Part shown: piece after piece, positions 34,735 to 42,431 of the stretch
Numbering within the stretch: the stretch's first letter is position 1
Layout of the letters: each line of letters opens with the position of its first letter
Source: an uncultured Lacibacter sp.
GTDB taxonomy: Bacteria; Bacteroidota; Bacteroidia; Chitinophagales; Chitinophagaceae
Length of the DNA: 61,201 nucleotides
Assembly (NCBI RefSeq): GCF_946479605.1
Contig: NZ_CAMLGT010000001.1
Coordinates: 1 to 61,201, forward strand
Reading direction: 5' to 3'
Notes under the pieces: model-generated
The model's input: the letters and a program-made list of their open reading frames with translations, nothing else
Databases searched by the model: none
Told to the model about the DNA's origin: nothing
Translations under genes and position numbers: made by a program

Positions 34735-35199
34735 TTACCGGAACACCACAGCAATCAGCAATGCAGTAAAGCCACTGATGTTGGCTACCTGCCTCCACGA
34801 AAACCAATACAACCACCTTGTGCGGTAATCTTTCCAATCAGCCGGATACGATTCAATTGTCCAGCTGTTGATCATGCGGTTAATGGGCATATCACCTTTC
34901 AAGATCAGCACCATATCTGCAATAAGTCCGGCAAATGCTGTTATACTTCCTGCCTTCAGTAACAGTGATGATTGAAAAAATGAAACAACCAGCAATGATA
35001 AGCTCAACAACAGTGCGGTGTAAAAAACCGGCTTGAACTTTTTAAGAAAATTCCGGTCGATGAGTTTGCGCAAGAGAATGTAGGTTGTTGCTTCCATGCT
35101 CTCCTGCACATTGCGCAATGCAATCATGTACATGAACGACTGACTGACGATGACACTGTACACAAACAAGTTGAGCACAATCAAAATATTTAATTCCAT
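34735..35199 (-). CDS. DUF1772-like membrane protein
   Basis: The 154-residue protein has four membrane segments. The soluble stretch GDMPINRMINSW, followed by YPADWKDYRTRWLYWFSWRQ, resembles DUF1772/anthrone-oxygenase-like proteins, where a conserved N-x(n)-W-x-x-x-R pattern lies between helices 3 and 4. No catalytic activity can be assigned. It is the last gene of a three-gene unit, 10 bp after the OmpA gene, and ends right next to the box pair of the next unit. Confidence 0.6.
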   Translation of the reverse strand: MELNILIVLNLFVYSVIVSQSFMYMIALRNVQESMEATTYILLRKLIDRNFLKKFKPVFYTALLLSLSLLVVSFFQSSLLLKAGSITAFAGLIADMVLILKGDMPINRMINSWTIESYPADWKDYRTRWLYWFSWRQVANISGFTALLIAVVFR

Positions 35200-35209
35200 A
35201 ACAGGTGTT

Positions 35210-36481
35210 TTACAGTTTCACAAATTCAACACGTCGGTTCGCTGCCTTTCCCTCTTTTGTTTTGTTATCCGCTACAGGCTTGCTTTCGCCTTTGCCATCA
35301 CTTTGCATTCTTGCAGCATCAATGCCAAATTCCGATGACAATACCTGTTTTACTGTTTCAGCTCTTTTCTGCGACAGCGTAAGGTTTGCAGCATCGGCCC
35401 CATCGCTATCCGTATGTCCTGTAATAGTGATACGGATGGAAGGGTTTGCTTTTAATACCGCTGCTATTTCACGGATAACACCGTAAGAGGCAGGTAGCAG
35501 TGTTGCTTCATTTACATTGAACAAAATTCCTGTTGTAGAAAATGTTCCTTCTTCAAGCAACTTATGTCTGGTATCTGGAATACCTGTTGCCACTTTGAGA
35601 TTGCCGAGATAAAACCCGATCTCTGTTTCTTTATATCCTGAGTTATGAATTTTAAAGAACAATTGATTGAAAACATATTGTGTGGGCAACGCCTTTGGTA
35701 TGTCAAATACTTTCTCGCTGTTGATCCAGATACGCAAACGGCTTTCCTGCACCTGCATAGCCACATGCACCACTTTGTTATAATTGTTATCAAAACCATT
35801 CAGCTCCTGGTCGGCACTTTTATAAAAATCCCTTCGTTCAATCATGCTCTTCAGCGTTGCATAACTGGGTGTGCTTTTATAACCGGGTCGCAACAATACT
35901 TCTGTTGATTGAAATTTACTGTGGTTACCCATCAGTTCATTATCTGTTGTTGCAAGATCGTTACTGGAAAGCAGACCAAACGTAACCAATGGAAACGTAT
36001 AGCTTTTGTAATTGTACGCCAGTATCAGATCAAACTCCACAGTATAATCTTTACCAAATGCCGTTTTATTTCCGGTGAGGTAAAAAGAGTTCTGGTACAT
36101 CTTCACCCATTTTCCGCTTTGGTCATTTACTGTTACCACTTCGCCTTTGCCTGTTGTATTCCAGAGCAGTGGCAATTCACCAACTATGTCCTGCGAAAAA
36201 TCTTCAGTGTACAACAATTTTTCGCCTGGCCTGAAATCAAATGAACTGCTGTATCCCGTTTCATTCTTCGATGAAGAAGCTCCATCGCTACCATTATTTG
36301 CAGCAGGTTTTGATTTTCCCTTTCCTTCTGCTTCATCCAGCACATTATCGATCTCTTTATCAATTTTATTATTGACACGCTGATTCACTTTTGATTTTGC
36401 ACGGTTGAGTACATTCCCAAGTTGCGCTTCTGCTATTACAGGCGCAGCAAACAGGAACGCTATTGCTATGATTTTTTTCAT
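35210..36481 (-). CDS. OmpA family outer membrane protein
   Basis: The 423-residue protein has a signal peptide (cut near VIAEA-QLG). A low-complexity helical part covers residues 25-75, a central beta-rich domain of unknown type follows, and the C-terminus from about residue 310 is an OmpA-like peptidoglycan-binding domain. Typical motifs are ITGHTDSDGADAANLTLSQKRAE and GKGESKPVADNKTKEGKAANRRVEF (in part GKAANRRVEF). It anchors the outer membrane to the wall. It lies 12 bp after the diheme cytochrome gene, an unusual pairing that suggests a shared periplasmic role. Confidence 0.88.
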   Translation of the reverse strand: MKKIIAIAFLFAAPVIAEAQLGNVLNRAKSKVNQRVNNKIDKEIDNVLDEAEGKGKSKPAANNGSDGASSSKNETGYSSSFDFRPGEKLLYTEDFSQDIVGELPLLWNTTGKGEVVTVNDQSGKWVKMYQNSFYLTGNKTAFGKDYTVEFDLILAYNYKSYTFPLVTFGLLSSNDLATTDNELMGNHSKFQSTEVLLRPGYKSTPSYATLKSMIERRDFYKSADQELNGFDNNYNKVVHVAMQVQESRLRIWINSEKVFDIPKALPTQYVFNQLFFKIHNSGYKETEIGFYLGNLKVATGIPDTRHKLLEEGTFSTTGILFNVNEATLLPASYGVIREIAAVLKANPSIRITITGHTDSDGADAANLTLSQKRAETVKQVLSSEFGIDAARMQSDGKGESKPVADNKTKEGKAANRRVEFVKL

Positions 36482-36493
36482 GATGTGGTGTTT

Positions 36494-37438
36494 TTAATTT
36501 TCAGCAACGGTTGTTGGCGCTGGTTTTACCGAACGCAGATAGTTATAAATAGCAGTCAGTTCATCATCCGTCATCTTCTTATAGGAATTCCATGGCATGT
36601 GGCTATGCTTAATGATCTTGCCCATACGCATGCGGTTGATGAAATCCTGTTTTGTCCATCCGTAAATCCTGCTGTCGGGGTGTGGTGTAAGATTAGGAGG
36701 AGTTAATGTATCAAGACCAGGTTCAATAAAGGGGTTGCCGCCTGCAAGTGGTTCGCCCACATACTCCCCGGTCATACCACGTTTTGTATGACAACCGGCA
36801 CAATTGGCTACGTTATTAATAATATAACCACCATAAGCAGCTGATGTATCTTTTTGTACTGCTTTTGCAATAGGTTCTTTTGGACCAACAGGTTTTATTA
36901 AGAATGCTTTTAACACTTTGCCCATTACGTTGTACTCATTTTCGGGCACTTTATTTTTTACTGGCTTTAGTGTGCGCAGGTAAGAAATAATGGCTGTCAT
37001 ATCCTCTTCGCTCACATTATGAAACGGCATAAAGTCGATCATTGCTCTTCCTTTTGCATCAACACCATAATAAAGTGTACGGGCAATTTCAGCATCGGTA
37101 AGGTTACCGATACCTGTTTCTTTATCGGATGTAATATTTCTGCTGTAAAATTTACCCGGGCCAAATTCAAATTTGCGGCCGCCGCTTAATTCAGGTTCAA
37201 TACCAAGTTGCGCCAATGAATCAGTGTTTTGATTACTATGGCAATCGGCACAATGCGCCATGCTGTACACCACATGTTTGCCACGGGCAATTACAGCACT
37301 ATCGGTACTGGCTTTAATGTCGGGATAAGGTGCTTCGTACGCAAGATTCTGCCGTGAAGCTGTTAAGGCAGAAACAGAAACAATAATGAACAGCAGGATG
37401 ATGCCTGTCCATTTTGCAATTTTTTTAAATCGCTTCAT
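36494..37438 (-). CDS. Diheme c-type cytochrome
   Basis: The 314-residue product has an N-terminal membrane segment (residues 8-27). It has two heme motifs: CADCHSNQ at about residue 70 and CAGCHTKR at about residue 210. Each is followed by a Met-containing segment (MIDFMPFHNVSEEDMTAIISYLR and HMPWNSYKKMTDDELTAIYNYL, shown in part as MPFHNVSEED and MPWNSYKKM). Tandem domains of this kind occur in cytochromes of alcohol or thiosulfate metabolism, but the partner is unknown. The start at 37438 fits a clean anchor. It heads a three-gene unit under a LytTR-box promoter. Confidence 0.9.
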   Translation of the reverse strand: MKRFKKIAKWTGIILLFIIVSVSALTASRQNLAYEAPYPDIKASTDSAVIARGKHVVYSMAHCADCHSNQNTDSLAQLGIEPELSGGRKFEFGPGKFYSRNITSDKETGIGNLTDAEIARTLYYGVDAKGRAMIDFMPFHNVSEEDMTAIISYLRTLKPVKNKVPENEYNVMGKVLKAFLIKPVGPKEPIAKAVQKDTSAAYGGYIINNVANCAGCHTKRGMTGEYVGEPLAGGNPFIEPGLDTLTPPNLTPHPDSRIYGWTKQDFINRMRMGKIIKHSHMPWNSYKKMTDDELTAIYNYLRSVKPAPTTVAEN

Positions 37439-37459
37439 GATGATAAGGTTTTGTGGATA

Positions 37460-37530
37460 CAAAGTTGTGCAGCAGCATTTACAGCTGATAACAGCTTATG
37501 CATGAACTGCGTTTTTCAGCGGTTGAAATG
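37460..37530 (-). promoter_or_regulatory. LytTR-box promoter of the diheme cytochrome unit
   Basis: GCATGAACTG (37500-37509) and GGTTGAAATG (37521-37530) on the plus strand start 21 bp apart. On the coding strand CAACTTTG (37460-37467) follows after exactly 32 bp as a -7 element. Confidence 0.72.
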
Positions 37531-37581
37531 TTTGCAGCTCAAGTATTGTTCTGCAGCTTGTTGCTATTCATGTAACAGCTG

Positions 37582-37652
37582 CAATTCATTCAACAGTTTT
37601 TGCAATTCATCATCAATGAACTTTCATGAAAAAAAACAGCAGCTTACGTTTG
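37582..37652 (+). promoter_or_regulatory. LytTR-box promoter of the cysteine-rich protein gene
   Basis: CAATTCATTC (37582-37591) and CAATTCATCA (37603-37612) start 21 bp apart on the coding strand. The perfect -7 element TACGTTTG (37645-37652) follows after exactly 32 bp. It points away from the divergent cytochrome promoter, and the first ATG downstream is at 37699. Confidence 0.75.
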
Positions 37653-37698
37653 CAGGCATAAACCTTATTATTTAACCTTATCATCTAACCTTTCAATT

Positions 37699-37911
37699 AT
37701 GAACGAGAAACAACCTTACTTCAGCAACAATGCTGAACAGGATTGCAGCCAGAACAAGTGCAGCAACTGTTATACTTACAGTGGTTGTATGCACCAGCCT
37801 TATTCATTCTGGCAGGCACTTGCCTGCCTCACTTCTTTTCAAATGCAGCCTTCTGATCAATTGCAGGCCGATTTGTTTCTGCAACTTCAGGCAAGCCAGA
37901 AAGCTGCATAA
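37699..37911 (+). CDS. Small cysteine-rich protein, unknown
   Basis: The 70-residue ORF has no signal peptide. Four Cys lie at residues 16, 21, 24 and 30 in CSQNKCSNCYTYSGC, and a fifth is at 43, a pattern that could bind a metal or iron-sulfur cluster. Its second half is Gln-rich and helical. The ATG is the first after a strong LytTR-box promoter at 37582-37652, and a DUF4345 gene follows after 90 bp. This context is the main reason to accept it as a real gene. The function is unknown. Confidence 0.55.
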   Translation: MNEKQPYFSNNAEQDCSQNKCSNCYTYSGCMHQPYSFWQALACLTSFQMQPSDQLQADLFLQLQASQKAA

Positions 37912-38001
37912 GAACTAAAGTGACAGCAACCCAAAATCTTGGCAAACACCAACAACTATGTTTTGTGCTGTTTCGACTTTTGTGTTCTAAAAACAAAACA
38001 C

Positions 38002-38415
38002 ATGAAACAGCACAAACTTTTACGCATTTCTTCAGCCGTACTGATCGGCTTCTCTGCCTTTGCCATTTTAATGGTTAGTGTTATGGCCTTTCAAAGTCCG
38101 CAAGCAGTTATGGATCTTGTACAGGTAAAACTCACCAATAATGATGCCTTCAGTTCCATACGTGGTGTGTATGGCGGTGTGGGACTTACCATCTTCATCA
38201 GCCTGCTGTACCTGGCATTTAAAGACCACACAAAAGGATTGGTATTTGCAGCCATTCTTTGGGGATGTTATGCTTTATCAAGAGTAATGACCATTTCCAT
38301 TGAAGGACCATTGGGTGCATTTGGCACACAATGGTTGATTATTGAAAGTGTACTTTGCTTTTTATCACTTGCTTTGCTTGTATTGAAAATAAAGCTGACA
38401 GGAGCAAAAGCATAA
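38002..38415 (+). CDS. DUF4345-like membrane protein
   Basis: The 137-residue protein has four membrane helices. The segment SIRGVYGGVGLTIFISLLY, then ILWGCYALSRVMTISIEGP, matches the DUF4345 pattern of a conserved R-G-x-Y-G-G and a later R in the third helix. The start at 38002 (MKQHKLLRISS) is preferred over 37939 because the extra 21 residues are Cys-rich and unlike the family. It probably shares the LytTR-controlled transcript with the small Cys-rich gene. No activity is known. Confidence 0.7.
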   Translation: MKQHKLLRISSAVLIGFSAFAILMVSVMAFQSPQAVMDLVQVKLTNNDAFSSIRGVYGGVGLTIFISLLYLAFKDHTKGLVFAAILWGCYALSRVMTISIEGPLGAFGTQWLIIESVLCFLSLALLVLKIKLTGAKA

Positions 38416-38420
38416 ACATA

Positions 38421-38450
38421 AAAAACTCCCGCAATTGCGGGAGTTTTTTT
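38421..38450. terminator. Bidirectional terminator between DUF4345 and kinase genes
   Basis: The perfect 12-bp stem AAAAACTCCCGC with its complement at 38437-38448 encloses an AATT loop and has T-runs on both strands. It separates the LytTR block from the polysaccharide locus. Confidence 0.85.
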
Positions 38451-39549
38451 ATTCATTGGTTGAAATTATCCGGTTGATCAAAGGAGTCAATTCGTTTTCC
38501 TTTTCAATGAGTTTTTCCAGCAGCACCAGCTGGTTTGCTGCCCGTATGAAATTATGTTTTTCGTAACGTGCCCCATAATACACATCATCGTTGAGGTAAT
38601 CTGTTAAGAAACGGATTGCCTGCATGTAGATCATAAACTTACCGCTGTAAAAGAACAATTTCTTTTCAGCTTCAGTAAGATCGGTTTTCATTTCATTATA
38701 ATAGCCTTTTACGATTGCCTCAAAAATACTGGCACGCACTTCAATTTTACTAAAGTCACTTTCTTCTTCGCTCACCGGCGATAAATAGGTACGCATCATA
38801 TCGCCCACATCGCTGATAAAATGACCGGGCATCACTGTATCAAGATCGATCACGCATAATCCTTTTCCATCTTTATCAAACAACACATTGCTGATCTTGG
38901 TGTCGTGGTGTGTTACTCTTTGTTTACAATCAGGATTTGTTTTGATGATCTGGTATTGTTCTGCAATTGATCTTTTCTCCATTACTTTCCTGATCAACGC
39001 ATCAGCTTCAATAATGCGTTCTGCATTTCCGTTTTCCAACGCAGCCAGAAACTGTTTGTAACGGAGTGATAGATCATGAAACGATGGAATGGTGATCTTG
39101 AGCTCGTTAATATCCAGTCCGCTCAACACATGCGTAAAACGTCCAAACTGTGCAGCAGCTTCATAGGCTTCATCAGCTGTTTCCACCACATCTTTTGTGT
39201 ACGATCCTTTTACAAACGGAAACAGGCGGAAGAAACCTTCGTTCTCCAGGTACACCAGTGTGGCACCGTCTTTTGCTTCAACAGGCGCTGCAAAGCTGTA
39301 CGATGGATAATGTTTACGCAGATGCGTTACAATAAGACTGATGTTATGTGCAATATCTTCCGGCTCGCTGAACACTAAATGATTCAGCCGCTGCAAAATA
39401 TAGTCATCCGAAGAAGTGGTTACTTTCCAGGTGCTGTTGATAAGGCCGCTTCCAAAAGCTTCCAGTTTCACTTTTTTTCCCGTTAAGCCAAACACAGGCA
39501 AAACGGTTTGCGACATGATTTGCTGATATTCCAGAATATTATAGGTCAT
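38449..39549 (-). CDS. Aminoglycoside-phosphotransferase-fold sugar kinase (N-acetylhexosamine-kinase-like)
   Basis: The 366-residue protein has the APH/choline kinase fold. GSGLINSTWKV near residue 33 is the nucleotide loop. The catalytic HHDTKISNVLF near residue 218 and VIDLDTVMPG near residue 238 are the Brenner-type motifs. N-acetylhexosamine 1-kinases (NahK) belong to this group and phosphorylate GlcNAc or GalNAc at C1. The gene follows a GH109-like alpha-N-acetylgalactosaminidase by 71 bp, which supports a role in using the released GalNAc. The exact substrate is inferred. Confidence 0.75.
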   Translation of the reverse strand: MTYNILEYQQIMSQTVLPVFGLTGKKVKLEAFGSGLINSTWKVTTSSDDYILQRLNHLVFSEPEDIAHNISLIVTHLRKHYPSYSFAAPVEAKDGATLVYLENEGFFRLFPFVKGSYTKDVVETADEAYEAAAQFGRFTHVLSGLDINELKITIPSFHDLSLRYKQFLAALENGNAERIIEADALIRKVMEKRSIAEQYQIIKTNPDCKQRVTHHDTKISNVLFDKDGKGLCVIDLDTVMPGHFISDVGDMMRTYLSPVSEEESDFSKIEVRASIFEAIVKGYYNEMKTDLTEAEKKLFFYSGKFMIYMQAIRFLTDYLNDDVYYGARYEKHNFIRAANQLVLLEKLIEKENELTPLINRIISTNE

Positions 39550-39620
39550 GATCGGTTTTACGGCAGTTCCCTTCCATTACTTCTTTCCAACAGGTGGCTT
39601 TCTGTAATGCCATTTCTAAA

Positions 39621-40973
39621 TTAATAATCATCATTTAATGCAAACACAGGTTTGCGGTACATCCATTTACCACCGGTAAAATCAGGAAACTCAATTGTTT
39701 CATTTCCTTTTTCAACAGAAAGTTCACTCAAAGGTGTAATAGCGCTCCATGCAGCTGCATCATATACATCCATTGGTGTAGCTGTTTTACGTTTAATACT
39801 TTCAACAAATGAATGGATCACAAAAAAGTCCATGCCACCATGGCCTGCACCGGCAGTTTCTTTACTCCAGCGTGCCCACAACGGATGATCGTATTTGTCG
39901 AACCAGTCTTTTGCAGCATCCCACTGATGCGGTTTTGATACACCTTCCACATGCACTCCTTTTGCTACATCCATCCACAATCCATTTGTGCCCTGTACAC
40001 GGAAACCAAGTGAATAAGGACGTGGTAAGTTGGTATCGTGTTGTAACAAGATCGTTTCACCATTTGCACAACCAATAGAAGTGGTTACCACATCGCCCAG
40101 TTTAAAATTGATCTTTGCATTTGGATGCTCAGGGCCACATTTCTTAACAATATGTTCGTGTAAACCTCTTGCTTTACTTGAGAATGAAGAAATATTGATG
40201 AACCTGTTGCCACGGTTGATGTTGATGTAATGTGCAATGGGTCCGATACCATGTGTGGGATACAGGTCACCGTTACGATGTACGGAGTGGTGTGTACGCC
40301 ATCTTGCTTCGCTCCATCCTTTATCACCAAACTCACAGCCTTTGCCGTAAGCATCAATACCATTGTTGAATTTCACATCACGCAGATCGTGCTGGTAACC
40401 GCCTTGTAAATGCACCAGCTCGCCAAATAATCCCTGGCGCACCATATTCAATGCCGCCATAACATCTCTGCGGTAGCATACATTTTCCAGCATCATTACA
40501 TGTGCGCTATATTGCTCTGCAGCTTTTACCACATCCCAATGATCCTGTAACGTAATACCAAGCATTACTTCACTGCCCACATATTTAATACCGGATTGCA
40601 ATGAACCAATGATCATTTCTTTATGCCACTCCCATGGGGTAGAGATGATAATACCATCAATACCTTTCAACTCCAGCATTTTTTTCCATGCATACGGATC
40701 GCCGGTAAAGATCTGCGGCATTTTCTTTCCGCTCTTTGCAATCATTTCTTTTGCACGGATAAGCATACGATCATCAATATCACAAATGGCCACCAGTTCC
40801 ACATCACTGCGGCGCAGTACAAGATCAAGATGATTTTGTCCACGAAGGCCTACACCCACCATCACCATTTTCACTTTTGGATCGGCTGACGACGCAAACA
40901 ATGAGCCTGTTGGCAATACCGCCAGCGATGCGGCAGTAAGCCCTGTGTTCTTTATAAAATCTTTACGATTCAT
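39621..40973 (-). CDS. GH109-like NAD-dependent glycosidase (Gfo/Idh/MocA fold)
   Basis: The 450-residue protein begins with a Tat-like or hydrophobic signal (MNRKDFIKNTGLTAASLAVL). A Rossmann motif VGVGLRGQNHLDLV follows at about residue 39. The segments GDLYPTHGIGPIAHYI near residue 240 and AGAGHGGMDFFV near residue 390 are characteristic of glycoside hydrolase family 109. That family cleaves alpha-N-acetylgalactosamine by an NAD-assisted oxidation mechanism. Length (450) agrees with GH109. A LacI operator lies 99 bp upstream. A generic oxidoreductase role remains possible. Confidence 0.8.
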   Translation of the reverse strand: MNRKDFIKNTGLTAASLAVLPTGSLFASSADPKVKMVMVGVGLRGQNHLDLVLRRSDVELVAICDIDDRMLIRAKEMIAKSGKKMPQIFTGDPYAWKKMLELKGIDGIIISTPWEWHKEMIIGSLQSGIKYVGSEVMLGITLQDHWDVVKAAEQYSAHVMMLENVCYRRDVMAALNMVRQGLFGELVHLQGGYQHDLRDVKFNNGIDAYGKGCEFGDKGWSEARWRTHHSVHRNGDLYPTHGIGPIAHYININRGNRFINISSFSSKARGLHEHIVKKCGPEHPNAKINFKLGDVVTTSIGCANGETILLQHDTNLPRPYSLGFRVQGTNGLWMDVAKGVHVEGVSKPHQWDAAKDWFDKYDHPLWARWSKETAGAGHGGMDFFVIHSFVESIKRKTATPMDVYDAAAWSAITPLSELSVEKGNETIEFPDFTGGKWMYRKPVFALNDDY

Positions 40974-41071
40974 ACTTGTTGTTTAAGTTTTTTTATATGT
41001 GCAGCATTCATCAGCCCGCACCATACCAATAATATTCTTTGTGAAAATACAGCAATTAAACCCTGCAAAGA

Positions 41072-41089
41072 AGCGCAGCCGTTTGCACA
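41072..41089 (-). promoter_or_regulatory. LacI-type operator upstream of the GH109-like gene
   Basis: Read on the minus strand the site is TGTGCAAACGGCTGCGCT, an imperfect palindrome with a central CG, related to the sites at 50184, 50263 and 52121. It lies 99 bp before the GH109-like start codon. Confidence 0.55.
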
Positions 41090-41128
41090 AAATGATGGCC
41101 GAATTTTCCTGAAACGCATTGTTACTTC

Positions 41129-42415
41129 TTATTCAAAACCGGTAAAATCAATGACCGGTGCTTTTCCATTCTTTCGGTTTATAAACTCAGTCCGCAGCAT
41201 GGTACGATCACTAAAGAAGCCACAATTCTGCAGATAAAAACGTCCATTCTCTTCTCCACCTTTATAATCAAGCCGGTATTCCTTTTGTGCTGTTGCATCG
41301 CCTGTAAATCTGGCTTTCGTCAATTGCTTCCATGCTCCGTTGCTTGTACGCACCCATTGATTATGATACCATGCTTTTCTTACAATATATCCTGTTGACG
41401 GATCAAAGTTTTCAAGAAACGAATGAAGACGTTTTAAATAGGTGGATGTTGCCGGACGGTTAAAACTTGCAATCAATAACCATTTCTTTTGCTCCGTTGC
41501 ATAAAAATATGCAGTGTAATTGGTATAGTTATTTTCAACCGGTTTGGCCCGCAATAAAAAACGATATGTTTCTCCAGCCTTCCAGTTGTACTTTAAATAA
41601 CTCTGACCGCCCGATCCTTCGTTGCCAAACTCACCCGTGTACACATCGGCTCCTTTCTTAACCAGTATGATCTTCTTATCTGGTGGAATTTGTTTTGGAT
41701 CATCTGTATTGAACGGGCTCCATACGGAGAACAATACCCTCCGTTCTGTTGGCGAATTTACCTGTATGCCAAAATAACCTTCTGCAAAACCATTGGCCAT
41801 AAAGTAAGAACCGATGGGATCATTCCCCAGTGGAACTGTTATTTCACTATAAAACCATTCTATATCTTCTTTTACTTCTGATACATCGTAACCAAGATGT
41901 ACAGAAGGACCTCTTCTTCCCCAATAGAAATAATTGCCTTCATTGTTCTGCACAAACTTTGTTTGCACATCAATGGCCGTGCCAGCAACCTGCAAAGAAT
42001 TGATGCGTGCAAACTCAACGCCTGTTTTACTCACACCCTGTATATCGATGCGGATATAACCAGTGTCTTTTATTACAAATGAACCCAATTGTATCTTGCC
42101 AACAGCTTCTGCTGTGGTTAATTTCTTTTGCCCATTCACAGTACAACTGATAATGGTTTTACCTGCAGGCACATCCATTACGGCACTTATAATTAGTGTT
42201 CCCGGCTGATGAACATGTATAAACGTGCTGAACACTGTGCCTGGCTGTTGCCAGTTAACCCAGCCGCTGTTTGTTACACGTTCGTTGCCTGCTTTGGTGG
42301 TTACCCATGAGTTGCCACCAAGCGGCACTGTTAATTCCTTCTCCTGCGCACACAGTGATGTAGCTATTATTACAGCACACAACAACTGAATGAAACTTTT
42401 TCTCATACCCGTCAT
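41129..42415 (-). CDS. Secreted DUF5077/DUF3472 protein
   Basis: The 428-residue product has a signal peptide (cut near SLCA-QEK). An N-terminal beta domain at about residues 30-145 fits DUF5077 (VPLGGNSWVTTK, WVNWQQPGTVFSTF). The rest fits DUF3472, with YFYWGRRGPSVHLGY, SEITVPLGNDPIGSYFMANGF (in part GNDPIGSYFMANGF) and FYLQNCGFF. Both domains are common in polysaccharide loci but no activity is settled. Start 42415 or 42406 are equally possible. It lies 16 bp after the metalloprotease gene. Confidence 0.8.
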   Translation of the reverse strand: MTGMRKSFIQLLCAVIIATSLCAQEKELTVPLGGNSWVTTKAGNERVTNSGWVNWQQPGTVFSTFIHVHQPGTLIISAVMDVPAGKTIISCTVNGQKKLTTAEAVGKIQLGSFVIKDTGYIRIDIQGVSKTGVEFARINSLQVAGTAIDVQTKFVQNNEGNYFYWGRRGPSVHLGYDVSEVKEDIEWFYSEITVPLGNDPIGSYFMANGFAEGYFGIQVNSPTERRVLFSVWSPFNTDDPKQIPPDKKIILVKKGADVYTGEFGNEGSGGQSYLKYNWKAGETYRFLLRAKPVENNYTNYTAYFYATEQKKWLLIASFNRPATSTYLKRLHSFLENFDPSTGYIVRKAWYHNQWVRTSNGAWKQLTKARFTGDATAQKEYRLDYKGGEENGRFYLQNCGFFSDRTMLRTEFINRKNGKAPVIDFTGFE

Positions 42416-42431
42416 TTTCACTGATTTACTT

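Noticed and set aside
23382..38415. The block as a mobile island or defence system
   Set aside because: No integrase, transposase, flanking repeats or known defence domains were seen. The adjacent tRNA is far away.
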